Notes: generated by a model from the sequence alone, not told the origin. A DNA stretch of 64,000 nt from Aeromicrobium sp. 9AM (GCF_902506105.1 NZ_LR733304.1:1016334-1080333), one strand, 5' to 3'. Positions 50,118 to 59,153 are shown, counted from the stretch's first letter. Made by a program: numbers and translations.

Positions 50118-50363
50118 TCAGGACGCGTCGCCGTCCGTGGTGTCCGTGGCATCGCCGTCGGTCCCGTCGGAATCCGTGCCGTCGCCGTCGGTGCCGTCGG
50201 AATCGGTCGTGTCGCCGTCCGTGGTGTCGGTGGCGTCGCCGTCAGTGCCGTCCGCGTCGCCGCCGTCGGTCCCGTCGGCGTCGCCGCCAGAACCTGTGGG
50301 GCCGCCGGTCTGGCTGGTGATGAGGTCGTCGTCGCTGAGCGGCTCTTCAGGGGTGTTGGTCAT
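50118..50363 (-). CDS. 81-residue acidic repeat peptide (D/G/T/S/A only in C-terminal part)
   Basis: ATG 50363 is preceded by a perfect AGGAGG. The first 26 residues begin MTNTPEEPLSDDDLITSQ and end in a TGG/GG segment; residues 27-81 use only Asp, Gly, Thr, Ser and Ala, with 21 Asp. Units are GDADGTDG twice, DATDTTDG, two DxTDSDGTDG and another DATDTTDG. No Cys, Lys, Arg or aromatic residue occurs in this part. It may be a modified peptide, a calcium-binding Asp-rich chain or a substrate of the JmjC protein. No known family is assigned. Confidence 0.75.
   Translation of the reverse strand: MTNTPEEPLSDDDLITSQTGGPTGSGGDADGTDGGDADGTDGDATDTTDGDTTDSDGTDGDGTDSDGTDGDATDTTDGDAS
50121..50285 (-). 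repeat. In-frame tandem repeat encoding D-x-T-D-G units
   Basis: 165 bp of imperfect 24-30-bp repeats, all multiples of three, coding residues 27-81 of the acidic peptide. Short words such as GGTGTCGGTGGCGTCGCCGT (plus strand) recur with third-base changes. Such arrays expand and shrink readily, so length variation between strains is expected. Confidence 0.85.
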
Positions 50364-50521
50364 GTGTCCTCCTGTAGCGAAACGGTTCGCCGCCCGATGA
50401 GACGGCTCGTTCACAGTCTGCTGCCACCGCTCAAGGCGGACAACCCGAGGAATCGCGGGAGTCCACGATTCGGTCCTGCAGACGGCGGGCGCGCCAGCCA
50501 CAACGGGCCTAGGGTGGCCCC
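50364..50521. promoter_or_regulatory. Divergent region with leaderless promoter for the 50522 gene
   Basis: TAGGGT at 50510-50515 ends 6 bp before ATG 50522, as in leaderless actinobacterial transcripts. On the other strand AGGAGG serves the repeat peptide. A promoter for the minus-strand operon is expected near 50400-50450, but none is distinct. Confidence 0.6.
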
Positions 50522-50884
50522 ATGAGTGACGAAGCGTCTCCGATCGCGTACACCGCCCTCGAGCCCGGTACGCCGGTGCAGTCCAGCGACGGTCAGCAGT
50601 TCGGCACGGTCGTCGCCGTGCTGGTGGTCGAGGAGGTCAGTGTGTTCGACGGCATCGTCGTCGAGACGTCTGCCGGGACCCGATTCGTCGACGCGGACCA
50701 CGTCGGCACCATCACGACCGCGTACGTACGCACGTCGTTATCGGCCGACGAGGCGGCGCAGCTGCCGGAGCCCGACGACAGCACGCCGGTGTTCCGTGCC
50801 GATGCCAGAGACGACACCGGCAGCTCGCTGGCCGATCGCTTCGGCCGCATGTTCGGCCGTGGCAAGTGGAAGCGGGAGGAATAG
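50522..50884 (+). CDS. PRC-barrel-like small protein
   Basis: 120 residues. The N-terminal half (YTALEPGTPVQSSDGQQFGT then VAVLVVEEVSVFDGIVVETS, and GTRFVDADHVGTI) resembles a PRC-barrel/DUF2171-type beta domain used for small-molecule or protein contacts; the C-terminal part is charged and probably disordered, ending in a basic patch GRGKWKREE. Start set by the leaderless TAGGGT promoter. Function unknown. Confidence 0.7.
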   Translation: MSDEASPIAYTALEPGTPVQSSDGQQFGTVVAVLVVEEVSVFDGIVVETSAGTRFVDADHVGTITTAYVRTSLSADEAAQLPEPDDSTPVFRADARDDTGSSLADRFGRMFGRGKWKREE

Positions 50885-50903
50885 TGTCTGCCACGATGTG
50901 ACC

Positions 50904-51500
50904 ATGTCCCTCAGCGCGATCGCCATCTTCTGTGGCTCCAGCTTCGGCAATGACCCGGCGTACGCGGAGGCGGCACGCCACACGGGACGTACGCTCGCCG
51001 AGCGCGGCATCACGGTCGTCTACGGCGGCGGCCACGTCGGACTGATGGGCACCGTCGCCGACGTGGCCCTCGAGGCCGGGGGCAAGGTCATCGGCGTCAT
51101 CCCACGGCAGCTCGACGACCGGGAGCTCGCGCACCACCGGCTCACCGAGCTGCACGTCGTCGAGTCGATGCACGAGCGCAAGGCCCTGATGGCCGACCTG
51201 TCGGATGCGTTCATCGCGCTGCCGGGCGGCGCAGGCACGCTGGAGGAGATCGCCGAGCAGTGGACCTGGGCCCAGCTGACGATCCACTCCAAGCCGTCGG
51301 GATTCCTCGACGTGGCCGGGTTCTGGTCGCCGATGCGTGACCTGCTCGACGGCATGGTCGGGTCGGGCTTCGTACGCGAGGAGCAGTCGGGGATCGTGTC
51401 GTTCGCGGACGACCTCGACACGCTCCTCACGATGCTGGAGGCGCCGCCGTCGTGGACCGACAAGTGGGGCCGGGCGAGCGACGACGTGCCGCAGCCGTGA
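50904..51500 (+). CDS. LOG family protein (TIGR00730-type)
   Basis: 198 residues. Carries the LOG motif PGGAGTLEEIAEQW near 103 and the N-terminal IAIFCGSSFGNDPAY. The family includes cytokinin-riboside monophosphate phosphoribohydrolases (LOG) and enzymes long annotated as lysine decarboxylase; phosphoribohydrolase activity on AMP-type nucleotides is the better guess. The stop overlaps the Nudix gene by 4 bp. Confidence 0.88.
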   Translation: MSLSAIAIFCGSSFGNDPAYAEAARHTGRTLAERGITVVYGGGHVGLMGTVADVALEAGGKVIGVIPRQLDDRELAHHRLTELHVVESMHERKALMADLSDAFIALPGGAGTLEEIAEQWTWAQLTIHSKPSGFLDVAGFWSPMRDLLDGMVGSGFVREEQSGIVSFADDLDTLLTMLEAPPSWTDKWGRASDDVPQP

Positions 51501-51898
51501 CGCCTCCGGTCATCCACGTCGCGGCGGCGTTGACGGTCGATGCCGAGGGCCGGGCCCTGATGGTCCGCAAGCACGGCACGACCGTCTTCATGCAACCCGG
51601 CGGCAAGATCGAGCCCGGCGAGAGCCCGCTGGACTGCCTGCGCCGCGAGCTGCTCGAGGAGCTGGGCCTCGACCTGCCCGCTGACGCATTCACCTGGCTC
51701 GGGACGTTCGAGGAGGACGCCGCCAATGAGCCGGGGCACCGGGTGCTCGCCGAGGTGTTCCGGCTGAAGATCGATGCATCGACCCCGGTCGTCGCGGCCG
51801 AGATCGCCGAGAGCATCTGGGTTGACCCGGTAGCGCCGGGTGACATCGACCTCGCGCCGCTCAGCAGCCGGGCGCTCCTGCCGATCCTGGTCGGCTAG
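51497..51898 (+). CDS. Small Nudix hydrolase (MutT-like)
   Basis: 133 residues. The Nudix box is complete (GKIEPGESPLDCLRRELLEE then LGLDL near 34-58). N-terminal HVAAALTVDAEGRALMVRKH fits the MutT/8-oxo-dGTP-like group but the substrate is not determined. GTG 51497 overlaps the LOG gene (GTGA). It ends convergently with the S4-domain gene by 4 bp. Confidence 0.88.
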   Translation: MTPPVIHVAAALTVDAEGRALMVRKHGTTVFMQPGGKIEPGESPLDCLRRELLEELGLDLPADAFTWLGTFEEDAANEPGHRVLAEVFRLKIDASTPVVAAEIAESIWVDPVAPGDIDLAPLSSRALLPILVG

Positions 51899-52266
51899 CG
51901 CCGGCGCAGCCGGTCGAGAGCCCTGCGCTCGCGCTTGGTGGGCCGGCCGGCGCCTCGGTCGCGTCTGGGCATGATGGCGACCTCCTCCTTGGGCGGTGGC
52001 GGGGGAGTGTGGTCCTCGTAGCACTCGACCGCGACGGCCGCGCCGACCCGCTTGACGATGATCTTGGTGACCACGACGATCCTCATGCCGCCCTCCGTGA
52101 GGGCCTCGATGCGGTCGCCCACCTTGACCGGTTGTGCGGGCTTGGCCTTGGCGCCGTTGATGCGTACGTGCCCCGCCTTGCACTCCGCCGACGCGATCGA
52201 TCGCGTCCTGTAGAGGCGTACGGACGAGATCCACACGTCGGCGCGCGCGTTGGTGGCGCCGGTCAT
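51895..52266 (-). CDS. S4-domain RNA-binding protein, Hsp15-like
   Basis: 123 residues. S4 domain VWISSVRLYRTRSIASAECK and GHVRINGAKAKPAQPVKVGD near 11-50, followed by a short Pro-rich linker and a basic tail (GRPTKRERRALDRLRRR). This is the HslR/RqcP architecture: such proteins bind stalled 50S subunits carrying peptidyl-tRNA. ATG 52266 overlaps the HAD gene stop by 4 bp. Confidence 0.85.
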   Translation of the reverse strand: MTGATNARADVWISSVRLYRTRSIASAECKAGHVRINGAKAKPAQPVKVGDRIEALTEGGMRIVVVTKIIVKRVGAAVAVECYEDHTPPPPPKEEVAIMPRRDRGAGRPTKRERRALDRLRRR

Positions 52267-52916
52267 GCGGTGTCCAGGGTGATGACGAGCTCGTCGGCAT
52301 CGAACGCGGCACGAGCTGCGGTGAAGTCCGGTATGCGGGGCAGGCCTTCGGCACTGGGCCCGTCATACGAGCCGACGACGACAACCTGGGCGCCGGCCGA
52401 GCGTGCGGACTCGATGCCGGCCGGCGCGTCCTCGAACACGACGGTCTCCGCGGGGTCGTGCCTGAGCAGTGAGGCCGCCCGCGTGTAGCCCTCGGGATCG
52501 GGCTTGCCGTTGGTCACGTCCTCGGCGGGCACCACAACCGGAGGCATCGGCACTCCTGCGTCGGCCATCCGCGTCCTGGCGAGCGCGAGCGGAGCCGACG
52601 TCACGAGGGCCGTGCGCTCGGAGGGAATCGACGCCACGAACGCAGAGGCGCCGGGGACCTCGACGATGCCGTCAGGCGTCTCGATCTCGGTGCTGGCGAG
52701 CTCGACGGCCAGGGCGGCATGGTCGGCGTCCGGCGGCGCGAACTGCCGGACCGTGTCGATCGTCTGCCGACCGTGCGAGAACGCCAACACGTCTGCTGTG
52801 GAGAGGCCGTGCTGCTCGGCGAACCGGGTCCAGATGGCCTCCACGACGGCGTTGGAGTCGACCAAGGTGCCGTCCATGTCGAAGATCACGGCTCGGGCGC
52901 GGACCGTCTGCTCCAT
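52263..52916 (-). CDS. HAD-IA hydrolase (beta-phosphoglucomutase/phosphatase-like)
   Basis: 217 residues. Motif I FDMDGTLVDSN near 11-21, motif II LVTSAPLALA, motif III NGKPDPEGY and motif IV VFEDAPAGIESARSAG. The closest named types are sugar-phosphate phosphatases or phosphoglycolate phosphatase-like enzymes; a substrate cannot be given. It is first in a two-gene unit with the Hsp15-like gene. Confidence 0.88.
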   Translation of the reverse strand: MEQTVRARAVIFDMDGTLVDSNAVVEAIWTRFAEQHGLSTADVLAFSHGRQTIDTVRQFAPPDADHAALAVELASTEIETPDGIVEVPGASAFVASIPSERTALVTSAPLALARTRMADAGVPMPPVVVPAEDVTNGKPDPEGYTRAASLLRHDPAETVVFEDAPAGIESARSAGAQVVVVGSYDGPSAEGLPRIPDFTAARAAFDADELVITLDTA

Positions 52917-52966
52917 GCCGTCGATCCTCGCACGCGCGGGACAGGGTGTCGTGGCAGGCTGGACTC

Positions 52967-53200
52967 ATGGCTCCCGACAACATCGACGTCGTCCCGATCA
53001 CCGGTGACATGATCCGGCTGGGACAGTTCCTCAAGTTCGCGAACTTCGCGGAGTCCGGCGCTGCGGCGGGTGATCTGATCCAGGGCGGCGACGTCAAGGT
53101 CGACGGCGAGGTCGAGACCAGGCGCGGCCGTCAGCTGGGCAAGGGCATGCTCGTCGAGGTCCAGCTGCCCGGTACGACGCTCGCGGCGCGCGTCGGTTGA
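52967..53200 (+). CDS. YbcJ-type S4-domain protein
   Basis: 77 residues. The whole chain is an S4-like RNA-binding module: MIRLGQFLKFANFAESGAAA, LIQGGDVKVDGEVETRRGRQ and GKGMLVEVQLPG. It matches the small YbcJ/YaaA family thought to bind RNA. A CAGGCT hexamer 7 bp before the ATG could be a -10 of a leaderless transcript. Its TGA overlaps a TTG start of the next gene. Confidence 0.85.
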   Translation: MAPDNIDVVPITGDMIRLGQFLKFANFAESGAAAGDLIQGGDVKVDGEVETRRGRQLGKGMLVEVQLPGTTLAARVG

Positions 53201-54342
53201 GCCGGTCGAAAGGGTTCGTCTCGGCGCTGGTCGTGGTGGTGACGATCGCCTTGGCGTTCGTGCTGTACACCCGCTCGAACGACGACGGGACCGCGGTGTT
53301 CAAGACCACGGTGCCCGCAGTGCCGGTCACGGTGACGCCTCCCGAGGCGGCGACGGTCGTTCCGGGCGGGATGCAGGTGACCGGGGCAGGTCAGACCCGC
53401 GTGGTGCCCGATGCGGTCTTCGCGCGGTGGTTGCCGACCGGTCGGGTGCTGCTCGCGATCGAGCGCAAGGAGCCGGGTTATGTCGGGCAGGTCTACCGCC
53501 TGTACGACCCGGTGTACGGAACGTTCAGTGGTGCGCCGATCGGGGACCAGCTGAACCTGCCGAAGGACCCCACCACCGACCTGGCGTTCCTCGACGGCCG
53601 TCGACTGCTTCGCTGGGACCTCGAGCTCACCGATCGCGAGGTCGTGAGGCTCCCGGGCAAGCCGCGGGCCAAGGGCAGCGGTGGCGACATCGAGCGGTCG
53701 TACGCGGCCGACCCCGTCACGGTGGGCGGCGTGACGTTCCTGCGCTTCAGCGAGGTGGAGAACGAGGAGAAGACCTTGGCGTACGGCGTGACCAGGGTCG
53801 TCGCGGATGGTTCCACCTCCGACGTCCTCAGGGGGCAACGGATCACGCGCCTGCGAGTCTCGGCCGACGGGCGCAGCCTGCTCGCCGTGCAGCAGCACAA
53901 GGGCGAGCCCTGCGGTGGATGTGTCGTCCGGCAGGACGTCGTCGAGATCGACCCGGCCAACGGGAAGATCGCCGGTACGTACGGCGCCCCGCCGGGCTAC
54001 ACCAAGGCCTGGCGCATCACCCGGCTGGACAAGGTCGGGCGCACGGTGGCCGTGCGCTACGAGGGGATCTGCGTGACAGGCGACGCCGAGTGCATACCGA
54101 AGCAGTTCGGTACGTGGACCTATCGTGACGGCTCCTGGTCGAAGGTCGCCGGCAGTGAGCGGACCGAGACGTGGTGGCAGGGTCGCAAGGACCGGATCGT
54201 GCGCCGGGCGGACCGCAACGTCCTGCGTGAGCCGTTGTACTGGCTGCACGGCGGGCAGCGAGCGCCTTTGGCGGGCACCTTGACCGGTGCTGACGGCAAC
54301 ACGGGCGACGTCGCCGGCGGCCTGCTGCGCCCCGCGGCATGA
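53197..54342 (+). CDS. Exported or membrane-anchored protein of unknown function
   Basis: 381 residues. One N-terminal membrane helix (FVSALVVVVTIALAFVLY, about 6-23) then an extracytoplasmic part with repeated beta-rich segments (VYRLYDPVYGTF, LAFLDGRRLLRWDLELTDRE, ITRLRVSADGRSLLAV) that suggest a beta-propeller. Two Cys pairs (EPCGGC near 233-236 and CVTGDAEC near 289-296) may form disulfides. TTG 53197 overlaps the previous stop (TTGA); no other start fits well. No family is recognised. Confidence 0.75.
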   Translation: MSRSKGFVSALVVVVTIALAFVLYTRSNDDGTAVFKTTVPAVPVTVTPPEAATVVPGGMQVTGAGQTRVVPDAVFARWLPTGRVLLAIERKEPGYVGQVYRLYDPVYGTFSGAPIGDQLNLPKDPTTDLAFLDGRRLLRWDLELTDREVVRLPGKPRAKGSGGDIERSYAADPVTVGGVTFLRFSEVENEEKTLAYGVTRVVADGSTSDVLRGQRITRLRVSADGRSLLAVQQHKGEPCGGCVVRQDVVEIDPANGKIAGTYGAPPGYTKAWRITRLDKVGRTVAVRYEGICVTGDAECIPKQFGTWTYRDGSWSKVAGSERTETWWQGRKDRIVRRADRNVLREPLYWLHGGQRAPLAGTLTGADGNTGDVAGGLLRPAA

Positions 54343-54402
54343 CAGGGGAACACCACGATGGCGCCGGGCGTTGCACAGGCGAACCTCAACCCGGGAGATG
54401 AC

Positions 54403-55443
54403 ATGGCACAGCTCGAGCTCGGCCTCGACACGTTCGGCGACGTGACGTTCGGTGACGACGGCGCGCCGTTGCCGTACGACGAGGTCATCCGCAACATCGT
54501 CGACCAGGCGGTGCTCGCCGACGAGCTGGGACTCGCCTTCTTCGGTGTGGGGGAGCACCACCGCGAGGACTTCGCGGTCACGGCCCCGGAGGTCGTGCTC
54601 GCTGCGATCGCCGCGCGGACGACCAACATCCACCTCGGCACGGCCGTGACGGTCCTGAGCTCCGACGATCCGATCCGCGTATACGAGCGGTTCGCGACGC
54701 TCGACGCGCTCTCCAACGGCCGCGCGGAGGTCATCCTCGGTCGGGGCTCGTTCACCGAGTCGTTCCCGTTGTTCGGCTTCGACCTCGGCCAGTACGAGGA
54801 GCTGTTCAGCGAGAAGCTCGACCTGTTCGCGGCGCTGCGCGAGGAAGGGCCGATCACCTGGTCCGGCAACCTCCGGCCGCCGCTCGACGGGCAGGAGGTG
54901 TTCCCCAAGACCGCCGCCGGGAGCCTCACGACGTGGATCGGAGTCGGCGGGAGCCCCGAATCGGTCATCCGCGCCGCCCGCTACGGCATCCCGCTGATGC
55001 TGGCGATCATCGGCGGCCCTCCCGCGCAGTTCAAGCCGTACGCCGACCTCTACCGGCAGGCGCTCGAGCAGCTCGGCAAGCCGCAGCTGCCGATCGGTGT
55101 CCACTCGCCCGGTCACGTCGCCGACAGCGACGAGCAGGCACTCGACGAGCTGTGGCCGCACTACGAGGTGCAGCGCACGCGCATCGGCCGTGAGCGTGGC
55201 TGGCCGCCCGCGACCCGCGAGGAGTTCGAGGCGTCGGCGGGTCCGGAGGGCGCGTTGTACGTCGGGTCGCCGCGGACCGTCGCCGACAAGATCGTCCGCA
55301 ACGCCAGGATCCTCGGCATGGACCGGTTCGACCTCAAGTTCAGCAACGGCACGCTGCCGCACGACAAGCTCATGCGCAGCATCGAGCTGTACGGCCGGGA
55401 GGTCGTGCCGCTCGTGCACGCGGCCCTAGAGTCCTCGTCATGA
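54403..55443 (+). CDS. Luciferase-like (LLM) flavin-dependent oxidoreductase
   Basis: 346 residues with TIM-barrel features of the bacterial luciferase superfamily: LELGLDTFGDV, FFGVGEHHREDFAVTAPEVV, NIHLGTAVTVLSSDDPIRVY, RAEVILGRGSF and ALYVGSPRTVADKIV. These enzymes use FMN or F420; which one is not clear. ATG 54403 with GGGAG 5 nt upstream is chosen; in-frame ATG 54358 also has a weak site (AGGGG). The stop overlaps the next gene by 4 bp. Confidence 0.88.
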   Translation: MAQLELGLDTFGDVTFGDDGAPLPYDEVIRNIVDQAVLADELGLAFFGVGEHHREDFAVTAPEVVLAAIAARTTNIHLGTAVTVLSSDDPIRVYERFATLDALSNGRAEVILGRGSFTESFPLFGFDLGQYEELFSEKLDLFAALREEGPITWSGNLRPPLDGQEVFPKTAAGSLTTWIGVGGSPESVIRAARYGIPLMLAIIGGPPAQFKPYADLYRQALEQLGKPQLPIGVHSPGHVADSDEQALDELWPHYEVQRTRIGRERGWPPATREEFEASAGPEGALYVGSPRTVADKIVRNARILGMDRFDLKFSNGTLPHDKLMRSIELYGREVVPLVHAALESSS

Positions 55444-56477
55444 CCCTCGCCTCGTTGCCGACCCCGCGTACGCCGGACCCGATGGACGCACCGACCCTGC
55501 GGTGGGGCGTGATGGGCCCGGGCTGGATCGCATCGCAGTTCACCCAGTCGCTGCAGGCGCACACCCGCCAGGAGGTCGTGGCGGTGGGCTCGCGCGCCCT
55601 GCCGCGGGCGCAGGAGTTCGCCGACAAGCACGGCGTACGTACGGCCGTCGGCAGCTACGAAGAGCTCGCCGCGCTCGACGACGTCGACATCGTCTATGTC
55701 GCGACCCCGCACCCCGCGCACCTCGAGCACGCGATCCTGAGCCTCGAGTCGGGCAAGCACGTCATCGTCGAGAAGCCGATTGGCCTCAGTGCCGGCCAGG
55801 CTCGCGAGATCGCCGCCGTCGCGCAGCGGACCGGGCTCTACTGCGCCGAGGCGCTGTGGACGATGTTCCTGCCCAAGTGGGACGTGGTGCGCCAGGTCGT
55901 CGAGCTCGGCGGGATCGGTGAGATCACGTCGGTCCACTCGGACTACGGCGAGTCGTTCCCTGACGGTCACCGGGTGTTCGACCCGGCTCTTGCCGGCGGC
56001 CCGCTGCTCGATCTCGGCATCTACCCCCTGGCGTTCGTCACGTCGCTGCTCGGACCGTACGAGTCGATCGCCGCGCTCGGACAGCCGGATCCACACGGGG
56101 TCAACGGGCAGCTCGGCGCCGCCATGACCCACGCGGGCGGCACGCTGTCGGTCATCTCGACGACGCTGCACGGCTTCCTGGCCAACCAGGTCACGATCGT
56201 CGGCACCGAGGGCGTGCTGACCGTCGAGCCCACCCACCACAGCCCGGGACCACTGACCCTGCGCTACGCGGACCGCACGCTGACGTACGACGAAGCACCC
56301 GGCAACCAGGCGTCCGGCCTGCACTTCCAGGCGGTCGAGGCTGTTCGCCGCATCGCCGCCGCGGAGACACAGACGCCGCTCTGGACGCTCGACGACTCGG
56401 TCGTCGCGCTCGAGGCTTCCGACGAGATCCGGCGGCAGATCGGCGACGACCTGACGGCGGCCGGGCTGCACGAGTGA
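55440..56477 (+). CDS. Gfo/Idh/MocA family oxidoreductase
   Basis: 345 residues. N-terminal NAD(P) fold (RWGVMGPGWIASQFTQSL), DIVYVATPHPAHLEHAILSL, the catalytic-site EKPIGLS and the C-terminal GGPLLDLGIYPLAFV. The pattern is close to dihydrodiol/aldose dehydrogenase members. The first 18 residues before RWGVMG are extra; an internal ATG (55482) may be the real start. It overlaps the spermidine-synthase-like gene by 4 bp. Confidence 0.87.
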   Translation: MTLASLPTPRTPDPMDAPTLRWGVMGPGWIASQFTQSLQAHTRQEVVAVGSRALPRAQEFADKHGVRTAVGSYEELAALDDVDIVYVATPHPAHLEHAILSLESGKHVIVEKPIGLSAGQAREIAAVAQRTGLYCAEALWTMFLPKWDVVRQVVELGGIGEITSVHSDYGESFPDGHRVFDPALAGGPLLDLGIYPLAFVTSLLGPYESIAALGQPDPHGVNGQLGAAMTHAGGTLSVISTTLHGFLANQVTIVGTEGVLTVEPTHHSPGPLTLRYADRTLTYDEAPGNQASGLHFQAVEAVRRIAAAETQTPLWTLDDSVVALEASDEIRRQIGDDLTAAGLHE

Positions 56478-57289
56478 CCGAGCGCGCGATCGAGATCGTC
56501 CAGGACCGCGACCGGCCGTCCGGGCACACGCTCCGGATCGACGGCACGGACCAGTCGCACGTCGACCTCGACGATCCCAGCCGGCTCGAGTTCGACTACA
56601 TGCAGCGCATCGCCGATGTCATTGACGCCTTGGGCAGTCCCGGGAAGCCGTTGCGCTTCGTGCACATCGGCGGCGCGGCGATGACGATCCCGCGGTACGT
56701 CTCGGTGTCCCGGCCGACGTCGGCGCAGATCGTCCTCGAGCCCGACACCCGCGTCACCGAGCTCGTGCGCGAGCAGCTGCCCCTGCCACGGCAGAGCGGC
56801 ATCAAGGTCCGCCCGATCGACGGACGCGCCGGGATCGCGGCTCTGCGGCCCGACTTCGCCGATGTCGTGATCCTCGACGCGTACGACGGTGCTCAGGTCC
56901 CGGCGGAGCTGTCAACGGCCGAGTTCTTCGCCGACCTCGCCAGGGTCGTCGCCGACGACGGGGTGGTCCTGCTGAACCTCGCGGACCGTGCACCGTTCCC
57001 GTACGTACGTCGGGTGGTCCGTGGTGTGCGCGACAGCTTCGACCAGGTCATGATCAGCGCCGAGCCCGCAACCCTCAAGGGCCGCCGGTTCGGCAACGTC
57101 CTCGTGTCGGCGTCGCAGGGACCATTGCCATGGGAGGCGTTGGCGCGCCGCGCCGCGAGCTCCCCGTTCCCGTACCGCGTCGTGCCCTACCGCGAGGTCA
57201 TCGAGAAGTTCGCCGGCAAGACACCGTTCACCGACGCGGACAGCGAACGGTCGCCGGCACCTCCGGGCGGCGCTGCGTTCTTCAGCTGA
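56474..57289 (+). CDS. Spermidine-synthase-like protein
   Basis: 271 residues with a polyamine aminopropyltransferase-like Rossmann domain: LEFDYMQRIADVI, RFVHIGGAAMTIPRYVSV, IVLEPDTRVTELV and DVVILDAYDGAQVPAEL. The Asp in ILDAYDG fits the catalytic base of this fold. Many actinobacterial members lack polyamine activity and their role is unknown. GTG 56474 overlaps the preceding stop. It ends 3 bp before the convergent rocD stop. Confidence 0.83.
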   Translation: MTERAIEIVQDRDRPSGHTLRIDGTDQSHVDLDDPSRLEFDYMQRIADVIDALGSPGKPLRFVHIGGAAMTIPRYVSVSRPTSAQIVLEPDTRVTELVREQLPLPRQSGIKVRPIDGRAGIAALRPDFADVVILDAYDGAQVPAELSTAEFFADLARVVADDGVVLLNLADRAPFPYVRRVVRGVRDSFDQVMISAEPATLKGRRFGNVLVSASQGPLPWEALARRAASSPFPYRVVPYREVIEKFAGKTPFTDADSERSPAPPGGAAFFS

Positions 57290-57292
57290 GAC

Positions 57293-58507
<1,215 letters not shown>

Positions 58508-58625
58508 GTGACCCACGGTACATACGTACGAGGTTCACCTCGAACACCGGGATTCCGGAGGCTGATCGCGTCCTCAACTCACCGCCGGTGAAGCCCGTCC
58601 CGAACGCGATCGATAGCCTGATCCC
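58508..58625. promoter_or_regulatory. Divergent region between rocD and the copper cluster
   Basis: Contains the palindrome CGAGGT-TC-ACCTCG (58529-58542), which would overlap the -35 region of rocD, and TAGCCT (58614-58619) with GTG 58626 6 bp further on, a leaderless pattern. The words GTAC-AT-ACGTAC (58518-58529) form the likely rocD -10 area. Confidence 0.5.
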
Positions 58626-59153
58626 GTGCCCGGGTCCGCGTTCGATGCTGCGCTGCGACCGGCCGCAGGTCCCATCCGGCTCGTACGCTCGACGGCCGCC
58701 GCGCTGGCCTGTGTCGCCGCTGCGGCGACGGGGCACGCCACGGCCGGTGGCACCCTTGGTGCTGTCGCGGTGCTGGCCACGTTCGTCGGTGCGGCAGCCG
58801 TCGCCTGGCTGCTCTCCGCACGCCGTGTCACCCCCGGTCAGACCGTGGGACTCCTGATCCTCTGCCAGGTCTGCGTCCATCTGGGCGGATCGACCGGCGA
58901 GATGCAGATGTCCGTCGCGATGGTGGCCGGCCACATCGCCGCGACGGCGGTCAGCGCCCTTGCCCTCGCACGCGGCGAAGCGTTCGTCTGGCAGCTCGCC
59001 GAGCGGCTCGGCCTGCGGGTCGCCGCGCACGAGCTCACGATCGCCCCGATCCCCGCGTGGCGGCCGCCGGCGCCCGTCGTCGCGCCGCGATCACTGCAGG
59101 ACGTACGCCTCGCGCACTCGCGGGCCGAGAGGGGACCGCCGAGCGGGTCCTGA
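58626..59153 (+). CDS. Membrane protein of unknown function at the head of the copper cluster
   Basis: 175 residues. Three to four hydrophobic helices near 24-40, 41-62, 75-92 and 98-115, and a hydrophilic C-terminus of about 55 residues with Pro and Arg. The stretch STGEMQMSVAMVAGHIAATA has two Met and a His that could contact copper, in line with its neighbours. Starts with GTG in a leaderless context. Similar small membrane genes are common beside actinobacterial ycnI, but no family name is claimed. Confidence 0.75.
   Translation: MPGSAFDAALRPAAGPIRLVRSTAAALACVAAAATGHATAGGTLGAVAVLATFVGAAAVAWLLSARRVTPGQTVGLLILCQVCVHLGGSTGEMQMSVAMVAGHIAATAVSALALARGEAFVWQLAERLGLRVAAHELTIAPIPAWRPPAPVVAPRSLQDVRLAHSRAERGPPSGS

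Noticed and set aside
50121-50285. CRISPR array
   Set aside because: The repeats are contiguous, in frame, 24-30 bp and without unique spacers, so they are a coding tandem repeat. No cas genes are present anywhere in the window.
53131-55419. Long minus-strand open frame (762 codons) opposite the 53197 and LLM genes
   Set aside because: No start signal or motif; the plus-strand frames have coupling overlaps and, for the LLM protein, family motifs.
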